A DNA stretch of 17,527 nt from Saccoglossus kowalevskii (GCF_000003605.2 NW_003125903.1:123860-141386), one strand, 5' to 3'; positions 9,577 to 17,527 are shown, counted from the stretch's first letter. Numbers and translations: made by a program. Notes: generated by a model from the sequence alone, not told the origin.

Positions 9577-10139
9577 TAGTCCCTGTAGATGCAGTCCTAA
9601 AGCGGGACCTCCATGTGTCTTTGTATCCGTATGTCAGGACCTATATCTTATCCTCGGGGGCGGACATCCGGGCATTTTCTACCGCCTGGCAACCCTTGCG
9701 ATGAAAACAAATATCAAAAACTCGCAGAAAACGGTCCTTTGCGATGGTTGTTGAGAGTCCCCTGAACAGTGTAACAAGATTAGCCCTACATGTGTAACAT
9801 ATATGAATTTGGTTGTTTAGGATTACTTCAAAGTTGAGTTTGTGTTTTCTTGAATTTTCACCGGCTCCACCGGCGTTCCACAGCAGCGCGCACAACGCTC
9901 ATAGAAATACGTGGTACAGTGATGCGCGTCTTAGCAACGTAGAACCTCCGCCCCCGAGGATACATTCCTGGACCAATAGCGTTCAAACTGCACACGTACA
10001 TCACATCATACATAATATACATATGCATATCAATTTGTTTCGCGATCTGATTCAAGATTGTTAAACTTGGCACATCACGTGTCCTTGCTGCATGTCATTT
10101 TGTTTTTTTCAGATTAGATTCAAAATGGCTGACTGGTTT
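9577..10139 (+). mobile_element. Modular-family element, interrupted by a MITE
   Basis: The left end, TAGTCCCTGTAGATGCAG, has the family's GTCCC...GGGAC hairpin (9579-9608), followed by TGTGTCTTTGTATCCG and ACCTATATCT. After the inserted MITE the element resumes with TGGACCAATAGCGTTCAAACTG and CGCGATCTGATTCAAGAT, then TGCATGTCATTTTGTTTTTT and TCAAAATGGCTGACTGG, where it stops near 10139. Word order matches the head and first module of the element at 4218. No internal coding capacity. Confidence 0.7.
9651..9960. mobile_element. 310-bp MITE with 14-bp perfect inverted repeats and TA target duplication
   Basis: TCCTCGGGGGCGGA at 9651-9664 is the exact reverse complement of TCCGCCCCCGAGGA at 9947-9960. 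TA flanks both sides (9649-9650, 9961-9962). Deleting the insert and one TA restores the host element's ACCTATATCT..CAT..TGGACC order, which matches ACCTGTATCTCGAACATGCATGGACC of the related element near 4283. This is a clean insertion test. The 310-bp body has no transposase, so it is non-autonomous. TA duplication fits Tc1/mariner-type movement, but I do not recognise the terminus. The frames at 9641-9895 (minus) and 9813-10064 span its borders and are not genes. Confidence 0.85.
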
Positions 10140-10824
10140 GTATTGTAGCTTAGCTGAGCTTAGCGGGTCATCACCAGCTAGTTTCACTTTTTTAAGAATG
10201 CAGGCAAATTAGTATTAGTCTTTAATCTTTTTTCATAGTTTTTTTGTTCCAGATCTCAATAGTGTCCATTTTACCTGTTTGTGTATAAAATATAAATATA
10301 CAAGCAACTTGACAGCTGAAATAGCTCAACTGTCCTGCAAGAACAGTGTGGTAGCCAAGTCAAGTAATGTTTATTTTGTTTTTTTCGATAAAATAAGATA
10401 TGGGAGTGTATAATAAAACCAACATAGCATGTTAAACATTTTGTCGTAACCCAGCTTCATCATTTACACTTTCATGATATTTTATTTTATTGAAAAAAGG
10501 CCAAAAAATAAACAGACTGTATGCAAGTCTATATCTGTTGCTGTTCTCGGGGATTAGGAAGATAGAGATTAGCATTAGTTTATAGAGGATGAAGGCATTT
10601 AAATTACCCATGAGCACTTGGTGCAATATCTGGATGTGATGCCTGATATAAAATGACTAATGTTACACCAACCAATGTTTGGTTACTTGTTCCCAACAGT
10701 TGAACAAAAATGTCCAACACTTCATAAACGGGTATAGGATTATGCCAAAATACAAGGACTCTTGTGCTAATTAAAAATGGCCTAGTACCTCAACCAATAG
10801 CAATGCTCTACTGCAGGACTTTAT
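10140..10824. other. Intergenic region, no gene recognised
   Basis: AT-rich, non-repetitive at this scale. The minus frame at 10432-10626 has no recognisable features. A GCTTAGCTGAGCTTAGC run near 10147 recalls a similar run near 4030, possibly a shared decayed repeat. Confidence 0.45.
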
Positions 10825-11560
10825 TAGTCCTTTTCAGATGCAGTTTGAAAATGCACCATTTCTAACTTGGACATACTTGTGCTGATCACTTTCAAACTTG
10901 GACATACTTGTGCTGATCACTTTCTAACTTGGACATACTTGTGCTGATCACTTTCTAACTTGGACATACTTGTGCTGATCACTTTCTAACTTGGACATAC
11001 TTGTGCTGATCACTTTCAAACTTGGACATACTTGTGCTGATCACTTTCTAACTTGGACATACTTGTGCTGATCACTTTCAAACTTGGACATACTTGTGCT
11101 GATCACTTTCTAACTTGGACATACTTGTGCTGATCACTTTCAAACTTGGACATACTTGTGCTGATCACTTTCTAACTTGGACATACTTGTGCTGATCACT
11201 TTCTAACTTGGACATACTTGTGCTGATCACTTTCTAACTTGGACATACTTGTGCTGATCACTTTCAAACTTGGACATACTTGTGCTGATCACTTTCTAAC
11301 TTGGACATACTTGTGCTGATCACTTTCTAACTTGGACATACTTGTGCTGATCACTTTCTAACTTCACATGTAAAGCAATGGGTACATACATTGAACACAA
11401 TTTTCCTTGATGCACACACAATTTTGTTTTTCAGATCGAATTTGAAATGGCCGACTGGTGGCCATTTTGTTTGAATAAATGTGGTTCTAAAGCAATACAT
11501 ACAAACTTTATAAATACACCATACTGCATAATCTGATTCAGGATGGCCAAATACCTAAAA
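10825..11560 (+). mobile_element. Modular-family element expanded by an internal 31-bp array
   Basis: The left end, TAGTCC..TTCAGATGCAG, matches the head at 9577 (TAGTCCCTGTAGATGCAG). After the array, the normal module resumes: GGGTACATACATTGAACAC, CTTGATGCACACAC, TTTTTCAGATCGAATTTG, and AAATGGCCGACTGGTGGCCA (11445-11464). It then decays near GATTCAGGATGGCCAAATAC (about 11533-11552). The distal end is not defined by a hairpin, so the right border is approximate. Confidence 0.65.
10859..11364 (+). repeat. 31-bp minisatellite, 16.3 copies
   Basis: Copies start every 31 bases from 10859 to 11364 with almost no divergence. The unit contains AACTTGGACATACTTGTGCT followed by GATCAC and TTTC. The only recurrent variant is TTTCTAAC versus TTTCAAAC. 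The A form is in units 2, 6, 8, 10 and 14 and the T form in all the others. Near-perfect identity implies recent expansion or homogenisation. All three frames are short or closed, so it is not coding. Confidence 0.95.
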
Positions 11561-12745
11561 CTTGTGCACACGACAGGGTCATTGACCTATATGATTTTAC
11601 AAGTTAGTGCATAGATATTCATGACTGTAGATCTTGCATATAGAGTACACCTACCACCATTGTAGAACAATGACTGCATTTTGAAAGTTCAATGCTTGCA
11701 TACATCTGTACTCGCACATTTTATAATATTCAATTTGGAAATATGGGTATAGACCCCCTATCATATTAAGAATTTTGTGCAGAAAATTGGCAGAACTCAC
11801 TTTAAAAGTCTGAGGATTTCCCAAAATGTATATCTATAAAGGTTTTGGGGCTGTGGTATTTTAAGTTGGATAAAGCTCTCGCAATCATTTGGCGATGCAC
11901 ATTTCCCATTGTGTACTTACCGGTAATATTAAAGACCATACTAGGTGTCCAAGGTCATTCTTTTTACAAGGATGCAATATTGTACGAATTAGTATCAAAT
12001 TTTCAAGTAAATCTTATCAGAATTTCATGGTTACAAATTTATTATCACCAAAGTTTTCAAAATTCATGGTATGCAGTGAAACGAAACGTATCCATATAAA
12101 GACCATTATAAGAAAGTCTTTTTAATTGGTTTGACTGTACCATTCATATTGATTCTCCATGGAAGCTTTCTACAGGCATTCTACACATTTTTACCAATCT
12201 CCAAAAATTCACACACCACCACTAAACAGCATTAAGATTGTACACTGGTACAAAAATTATTGGTTATCTTTTGCCTGGTTACCTTACTATTTTGCAGGTC
12301 CTTAGGCCAACTCCATACTAATTTGGGAGCATTACCCTGATGTTGATTTATTCCAACATTCTGAAGAAAGATGTCTGTTGTACATTGTTAGGGAAATTAG
12401 CATATTCAGATTAGAGCACGCTATAATTATCAACCAATCATACATTTCCAGACTAATAAAGAGTGGACCAAAGAATCTGCAGAATAATAGGCATAGCCTA
12501 ACCTGGTTACCTATAAAGAAATAGTTAACAGAAACGCCAACTACTTCTCCTTGCTGTAATTATCACATACATAACAAGCATTGATATTGCATAGTCCCCG
12601 TTAAATATTAGCTGTAGTAGATGTAAATGTTCAGTACAAGTGAAATGAAAGATCAATGTATTTACAACACTAAAACAAAATATAGCAGCGATGACTGGTT
12701 TCGAGCCTGCGTGGCTCATGGTAAATTGCACTTGCTTGATTGATT
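11561..12745. other. Intergenic region, no gene recognised
   Basis: The two overlapping plus frames (11845-12099, 11889-12125) occupy the same DNA in different registers and match nothing I know. The minus frame 12525-12761 runs into the next repeat. No modules, tandem arrays or RNA genes were found. Confidence 0.45.
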
Positions 12746-12777
12746 GCATATAGTATCTCAACAGAGATACTATATGC
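12746..12777. repeat. 14-bp perfect hairpin at a repeat boundary
   Basis: GCATATAGTATCTC (12746-12759) and GAGATACTATATGC (12764-12777) are exact reverse complements around the loop AACA. The right arm belongs to the first ~300-bp module, since a similar GAGATACGATATGC recurs near 13344. The left arm has no counterpart in the other modules. Confidence 0.85.
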
Positions 12778-14566
12778 TAAATTGATTGTCAAACAAGCGG
12801 GTAGTCTTTATGAAGATAATTTTTTGAGTTCTTAATGCATTTTTGGGAATCATGGGAAATATTTTCATGAACACATAATCATCTTATTGAACAGATGTTG
12901 TATGCCAAGTTTTGTTTAAATCTGGCAAATTGTTCATGAGTTATAGCGTAATTTCACTTTTTCCTAACTCCAATATGGCTGCCAAAGGAAGCCATTTTTC
13001 ACAAATCTGCTTCAGAAACTTTGTAGAGCTATCAACATAGGTGCCATATTCTAAATTGCTTGTCAAACAATCAGCCAGTTTTTAAGAAGATAATTTTTTG
13101 AGGTTTTTTTGCTTTATTTTAATGAATTCAAGATGGCCGCCAAAACCACTTGAATCATGGGAAATATTTTCGTGAGCACATAATCATCTTGCTTACTGGA
13201 TGTTGTATGCCAAGTTTGGTTTCAATCTGGCAAATTGTTCATGAGTTATAGCGTGATATCACTTTTTACTAAATCCAAGATGGCTGCCAAAGGAAGCAAT
13301 TTTTCAAAAATCTGCCTCAGTAACTTTGTAGAGCTATCAACAGAGATACGATATGCTAAATGGATTGTCAAACAAGCAAGCATTTTTTAAGAAGAAAATG
13401 TTTTGAGGTTTTTTGCATTTGTTGGATAAATTCAAGATGGCCGTCAAAACCACTTGAATCATGGTAAATATTTTCATGAACACATAATCACCTTACTGAA
13501 GGGATGTATGCAAAGTTTGGTTTAAATCTGGCAAATTGTTCAGTTATAGCGTAATTTCACTTTTTACTAAATCCAAGATGGCTGCCAAAAGAAGCCATTT
13601 TTCAAAAATCTACTTTGTAGAGCTATGGACGTAGGTGCTGCAAAGCAAATTTCTAATCACATGAATGAGCCATTTTTAAGAAGATTTTAAAAGTTTTTTG
13701 TCAATTTTCAGAAAATCCAATATGGTGGCCAAGGTCACATGACCGCTAAAGTTTTTATTGCTGATATTTGCTAGACATGAGCCAATGATGCCACACAAAA
13801 AAACCCGAAGTTCCTAGACCCTCAAAGTGGTGCAATTGAGCACTTCTGGTTTGTGTTCTAAGATGGCGGCCAGGTCATGTGACCTGCATAGCTGGTTTTT
13901 GGGTATGCACCACAACTCGTGGTTCTTTATCAGCATGCAAAATGGCAAATCAATCACAGCATTATTTACAGATTCACAAGTTACAGAACTTACAAAAAAC
14001 GGCGGAAAAATAATAATCAAAGCAATTACAATAGGGTTTTGCGCCCCATAGGGCTCGAAACCCTAATTATAGATTGTGTTACTGTCAGTATAGTACCTAC
14101 GTGGAAACTTTGAACTGAATTAGACTATATCTTACAGAAGAAATAGCATGAAAGAAAAACGCAGCCAGTCAAGTATTGTTGTTTAAGTATCTCCAAAAGA
14201 TATATGGCACTGTAACCAAACTTTCAAATGAATCAGGCCATATCTTATGAAGGGATCAACACGAAAACAAAAAACAAACAAAATGGCCACCAGTCACCAT
14301 ACAAACTTTGATTGAAATCACCCTGTTCAGCTTTGAGAAACAGTTCCGGACACCTTTAAATATCAGAATTTAGGAAAATTGAGGGACAAAATGGCTGCCA
14401 GTCGGCCATATTTAATTGAATTATAATGAAAATTGGCTTGCATATGTAGGTCATCATACATTGTCAGTATGCCAAGTTTGAGAGAGATCGGTTAAAGGGT
14501 GTCCGAGAAATGGCTCTGGACGGACACACAGACCTCAAATTATAGTCCCAGTTTTAACTGGGATTA
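12764..14566 (-). mobile_element. Large modular element in minus orientation, ~300-bp modules
   Basis: TGGCTGCCAA landmarks at 12976, 13281 and 13579 give periods of 305 and 298 bp. Accompanying words are TTGTCAAACAA, CAAATTGTTCA(TGAG)TTATAGCG, and AAGATGGCCGCC or AAGATGGCTGCC. Read on the minus strand, the outer end begins with a hairpin AATCCCAGTTAAAACTGGGA, then TATAATTTGAGGTC, TGTGTGTCCGTCC and CTCAAACTTGGCATACTGAC. These are the same order and words as the head of the element at 4218, so it is an inverted relative of another subfamily. At least three full modules plus diverged ones (13620-14470) are present. The element ends about 100 bases before the mannosidase cleavage site. No transposase frame exists. 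Confidence 0.7.
14543..14566 (-). repeat. Terminal hairpin of the inverted modular element
   Basis: TAGTCCCAGTT and AACTGGGATTA pair over 11 positions with one G-T wobble and a 2-base loop. It is the equivalent of the hairpins at 4218-4250 and 9579-9608, and marks the outer boundary. Confidence 0.75.
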
Positions 14567-14682
14567 ATAATAACACCCTCCTACCATAGTTGTGGCTATA
14601 TTGATGTTTTGGGGAAATCTTAACTGACGTTATACTAAGATCACTGAATGAGACAACATACAATTTACTTTTTCAAACATGC

Positions 14683-14688
14683 TTTATT
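14683..14688 (-). terminator. Poly(A) signal of the mannosidase gene
   Basis: The forward TTTATT reads AATAAA on the minus strand. About 25-40 bases beyond it comes a TG/T-rich downstream element, so cleavage near 14660-14670 is expected. This puts the transcript end about 100 bases from the boundary of the inverted modular element. Confidence 0.6.
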
Positions 14689-15934
14689 TTACACACATAC
14701 AAATTTAGAAAGTTATAGTGAAAGACACAAAGTTGTACCCTGTAATGCAGCAGTCCATGTATACATGTCACTGGCTATATCATAAACAAGTCATTACTGG
14801 CTGAAAATACTGGCTGAAATTTTGATTTGAACAATGAAATCATAATCATTAATATTCTTCAAATAAGTCATGTACTATATTAACCTCAATGCCCTATATT
14901 GAATAGTATAACAGAACTTGTTTAAAAGTTCCCAAATAATAGTACAGAAATATCTGGCTAGCCAGTACACTGTCACTTGATTGATACAACTCAATATCAG
15001 CAGTGTTATTCTGTTTTTATTTCAGTCAAATTTTCTTTCTATATCTTGAAAACTGCACATGCTAATTACACCAAAATTAATATGGTTCACATTTCATAGT
15101 GAGGGCGGACATTTTTCTACAATGACACAGACAAGGTAACGATGTCATTTGACCATCTTGAATTACATCATAAATGAATACATGTATACAAGTGAATTCA
15201 ATCTGCACTAAGTTTCCATAATGTCCAATGTATATATCAAGTTTGAATGACACAAATGCTTAATGTCATGGAATTTTTAGCAATAAATTGGCTGCTTTCA
15301 TCCGTCTTAAAGCAGCTGCATGTGCACATGTATCCAAAGATGTATGATGTAATTATGAAGTTTAAAAGTGATCATTCCAGGCCTGTTTGAGATACAGAGA
15401 TTGTGAAGGATGAACACACACATGCCACACCACACACACATCAAAGTCAAATTACAAATCCCCCCAAAAAATCAATTTTAAATCAATTCACACTTTGTAA
15501 TAGCCTTCAATCTGTATAACTATTGAATTTTTTGCTATGACCTAATAATTATAAATTGAATGAAAACCAAATGCACAAAATAATATTGACCACAAATTTT
15601 TACTAAACCATAGACATAAAGAACAGACTAGCAATTAACATGGCATATTCTTTGGTGATATATACATGCCACATTTGTTTATGTGACTAAGATTAAATTA
15701 AGGCAGGATTATCACAGAGCCTCCACAAACAAACAAACAAGCGAATGAATGAATGCAATTATTACAAGGTATGTTTACGCAGAAAGTTCTACACTGCACT
15801 TTGCACTGTAGAAATTAAGTCATGCCAAAGAAATGAGGAAAATGACACATTACAAAGCTGAACACTGTTGCTGTGGAGACAAACATCCATCCTCCATAAA
15901 AAAGTTTTAAACAAATCATGATCACTTTTACTTT

Positions 15935-16005
15935 ACTTAACCTAAGCTATTGACAATGACAAAACTCAAGCAAATCTTGGCTTAAATACCAATCTTAGGT
16001 TAAGT
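15935..16005 (-). repeat. Inverted repeat (12-bp perfect arms) in the mannosidase 3' UTR
   Basis: ACTTAACCTAAG (15935-15946) and CTTAGGTTAAGT (15994-16005) are exact reverse complements separated by 47 bases. In the transcript this would form a long-looped hairpin about 120-190 bases after the stop codon. Function unknown. Confidence 0.65.
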
Positions 16006-16121
16006 TTCAAACAAAGGAATCCAAGAAAGTACAAGCATGCACCTCTGATACTCCTGATAGGAATTGCTAGTCTGTTCTTTTCAAGGTCAAGGTAAAAGAA
16101 GATCCATTGTATTTACCATCT

Positions 16122-16201
16122 TCAAATAATATGCATTTTAAATGTTCTGATTGTAAATGGTTTTAATTTAACATCCAGACTATCGGTGGTGGTGACAGCA
16201 T
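16122..16201 (-). CDS. MAN2B1: Lysosomal alpha-mannosidase (MAN2B1-like), terminal coding exon
   Basis: The acceptor is TTTTTTTCTGCAG, directly before 16201 on the minus strand. The first two bases complete a codon begun by the upstream exon (phase 1). The exon then encodes AVTTTDSLDVKLKPFTIRTF, five more residues and TGA. The LKPFTIRTF block corresponds to the conserved end of GH38 lysosomal alpha-mannosidases (LEPMEIRTF in human MAN2B1, from memory), which lies in the C-terminal beta-sandwich. The enzyme trims alpha-mannose residues from N-glycan oligosaccharides in lysosomes. The tail ends about six residues after IRTF and so is shorter than in vertebrates. The exon is short, and identification rests on this block together with the penultimate exon. 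Confidence 0.8.
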
Positions 16202-16702
16202 CTGCAGAAAAAAACATTGAATAGTTGAATAAGTTGCACAATGTAATCTTTATTTTGTGCAGATATTTTATAAGACAAGGATATAAAGATCCTAAAGAAT
16301 GTGATCCAAGTAATTAAGTAATGCATGTCAATTGAACATAAGTTCTAACCAATAGCATCAATAAGGTATGATTGCATAATAAAGTTCAACAAACAAAAAA
16401 TGCATGTACTAAGATTCACAGCAGTGATGAATTATTGTGCAAGAGCTTAGAATATTCTAGAAATTATGTATTTTAGCATGTTAAACTATGTTTGAGAAAA
16501 TTATATTTGAGTCTCAAGCAGTTGAAAATGAAAAGTTATAATCAGTAATCAGCCAGCCAAGAGCCAGTCAATAGCCGCAGTTGTGAACCAGTCAATAGCC
16601 GCAGTTGTGAACCAGTCAATAGCAGCAGTCGGGAGCCAGTCAATAGCAGCAGTCAAAAGTTTGATTTTAATTCATTTTATCACTAAATTGTACTATGATT
16701 AC
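16202..16702 (-). other. Last intron of the mannosidase gene (501 bp, phase 1)
   Basis: It has donor AAG|GTAATC at 16702 and acceptor TTCTGCAG at 16202 (minus strand). It contains a 24-bp minisatellite close to the donor. Both splice sites are supported because they join two reading frames that match adjacent parts of the same protein family. Confidence 0.8.
16561..16656. repeat. 24-bp minisatellite, 4 copies, in an intron
   Basis: Four units begin at 16561, 16585, 16609 and 16633, each of the form GA(G/A)CCAGTCAATAGC followed by (C/A)GCAGT and three variable bases. The upstream word AGCCAGCCAA may be a decayed fifth unit. The length is a multiple of three but the array is inside an intron. 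Confidence 0.9.
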
Positions 16703-16817
16703 CTTGATGTGTGCCATCCACAGTATCCCAGTGTAGTCTATTAACATCTTTCATATACTGATTGGCACCAAGGTTCACCTCTTCAATGCTGTCCACTTCA
16801 AAGCGTGTAAACAAACC
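16703..16817 (-). CDS. MAN2B1: Lysosomal alpha-mannosidase (MAN2B1-like), penultimate coding exon
   Basis: The 115-bp exon lies between acceptor TTTGATTTGACAG and donor G|GTAATC (minus strand). Only one frame is open; the other two hit TGA. It encodes 38 residues plus one base, with the pattern LFTRF, VDSIEEVNLGANQ, RLHWDTVDG. This lines up with the human MAN2B1 segment as I recall it (LFSTFTI..LQETTLVANQ..RLKW), a C-terminal beta-sandwich region of GH38 enzymes. LxANQ favours the MAN2B1 type over the epididymis-specific MAN2B2 type. Catalytic residues are in upstream exons outside the window. It joins the terminal exon in phase. Confidence 0.82.
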
Positions 16818-16856
16818 CTGTCAAATCAAATGAAAATAACAATAATATTGTGGTCA
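16818..16856 (-). promoter_or_regulatory. 3' splice acceptor and likely branch point of the penultimate mannosidase exon
   Basis: On the minus strand, CTGAC (a good branch-point match) lies about 35 bases before the CAG at 16820-16818, with a T-rich tract (TTATTGTTATTTTCATTTG) between. The TGA inside that branch-point word is what ends the long open frame of the adjacent 48-bp array. Confidence 0.65.
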
Positions 16857-16858
16857 GA

Positions 16859-16880
16859 TGTGGTGGTGGTGGTGGTGGTT
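16859..16880. repeat. (GGT)n trinucleotide tract
   Basis: About six or seven GGT units in tandem next to the 48-bp array. On the minus strand it reads as CCA/CAC, the source of the apparent poly-His ending of the open frame there. Confidence 0.8.
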
Positions 16881-16918
16881 GGGACTAGGGGTTTCAGTAG
16901 AGAGGGTTGTGATGGGGC

Positions 16919-17527
16919 CCGGTGTCATAGTGGTTGTGTGGCCAGGTGGTGCAGCAGTAATAGGTTCAGGTGTCATGGTGGTTGTGTGGCCAGGTGGTAC
17001 AGCAGTAATAGGTTCAGGTGTCATAGCGGTTGCGTGGCCGGGTGGTGCAGCAGTAATAGGTTCAGGTGTCATGGTGGTTGTGTGGCCAGGTGGTACAGCA
17101 GTAATAGGTTCAGGTGTCATGGTGGTTGTGTGGCCGTGTGGTACAGCAGTAATAGGTTCAGGTGTCATGGTGGTTGTGTGGCCAGGTGGTACACCAGTAA
17201 TAGGTTCAGGTGTCATGGTGGTTGTGTGGCCAGGTGGTACAGCAGTAATAGGTTCAGGTGTCATGGTGGTTGTATGGCCAGGTGGTGCAGCAGTAATAGG
17301 TTCAGGTGTCATGGTGGTTGTATGGCCAGGTGGTGCAGCAGTAATAGGTTCAGGTGTCATGGTGGTTGTGTGGCCAGGTGGTACAGCAGTAATAGGTTCA
17401 GGTGTCATGGTGGTTGTGTGGCCGTGTGGTACAGCAGTAATAGGTTCAGGTGTCATGGTGGTTGTATGGCCAGGTGGTGCAGCAGTAATAGGTTCAGTTG
17501 TCATGGTGGTTGTGTGGCCAGGTGGTA
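16919..17527. repeat. 48-bp minisatellite, at least 12 full copies, running off the window
   Basis: Units begin at 16945 and then every 48 bases to 17521, with a half unit before 16945. Because 48 is a multiple of three, the minus strand stays open from 17504 to 16854 and reads as a 16-residue Pro/Thr repeat (TTTMTPEPITAAPPGH with A/V, P/H and V/G variants) that resembles a mucin domain. At least two plus-strand frames are equally free of stops. No usable donor separates the array from the acceptor at 16818, only about 100 bases away. I therefore call it intronic rather than a mucin exon. Confidence 0.85.

Larger units (their letters stand above)
14665..16121 (-). other. Probable 3' UTR of the lysosomal alpha-mannosidase gene
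   Basis: Downstream of the TGA stop on the minus strand lie about 1.45 kb of AT-rich sequence free of the modular repeats. It ends at a well-formed poly(A) signal (minus-strand AATAAA, 14683-14688), after which a GU-rich stretch (TTGTATGTTGTCTC) follows. Another AATAAA on the minus strand at 15016-15021 could give a shorter form of about 1.1 kb. A CA-rich patch lies near 15416-15441. Confidence 0.6.

Noticed and set aside
9641-10073. Frames across the MITE borders
   Set aside because: They run through the junctions of two nested elements, so they cannot be conserved genes.
11845-12125. Two overlapping frames as coding exons
   Set aside because: Different registers of the same sequence, no homology recognised, AT-driven composition.
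12690-12720. GGTTTCGAGCCTGCG as part of a tRNA
   Set aside because: Box-B-like only; no box A partner and no cloverleaf.
13872-13885. AGGTCATGTGACCT as an oestrogen-type response element
   Set aside because: The half-sites are spaced by 2 rather than 3 bases, and it lies in a decayed repeat.

Overview
The window is animal nuclear DNA: AT-rich, with spliced genes, long non-coding stretches and dense interspersed and tandem repeats. The repeats most resemble those of marine invertebrates. They have GTCCC/GGGAC hairpin ends, a GTCCGTCC run, modules containing ATGGCCG...CGGCCAT, and a satellite with a period of about 157 bp. A bivalve mollusc or a relative is my best guess, but this is inference and no marker gene fixes the phylum.

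Two real protein-coding genes can be supported, both only as their 3' ends and arranged tail to tail. On the + strand, one terminal exon (5328-5579) encodes the end of the RRM and the RGG-rich tail of a G3BP/Rasputin stress-granule RNA-binding protein. Its last intron covers everything from the window start to 5327, and its probable 3' UTR runs to about 7600. On the - strand, two exons (16703-16817 and 16122-16201) encode the C-terminus of a lysosomal alpha-mannosidase (MAN2B1-like, GH38), with a 3' UTR of about 1.45 kb ending near 14665. Nothing suggests the two genes work together.

Layout: 1-390, 157-bp satellite copies; 474-757, a diverged direct duplication; about 1687-1767, a tRNA-like relic; 2838-3490, two diverged modules of about 322 bp; 4218-5259, a 1.04-kb element with GTCCC ends and three modules, ending about 68 bp before the G3BP acceptor; 5328-7600, G3BP exon and 3' UTR; 7627-9576, no recognisable gene; 9577-10139, a related element split by a 310-bp TA-flanked MITE; 10825-11560, another relative in which a 31-bp array (about 16 copies) has expanded; 11561-12745, nothing recognised; 12746-14566, a large inverted relative with modules of about 300 bp; 14567-16201, MAN2B1 3' UTR and last exon; 16202-16702, last intron with a 24-bp minisatellite; 16703-16817, penultimate exon; 16818-17527, upstream intron holding a 48-bp minisatellite that reads as a mucin-like protein but is probably non-coding.

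The main point of interest is the repeat architecture. Four or five elements share a head (terminal GTCCC hairpin plus GTCCGTCC) followed by a variable number of modules of about 300-320 bp. These have been further remodelled by nested insertion and micro-satellite expansion. I found no evidence of an undescribed protein system; most open frames elsewhere are short and fall in repeats.
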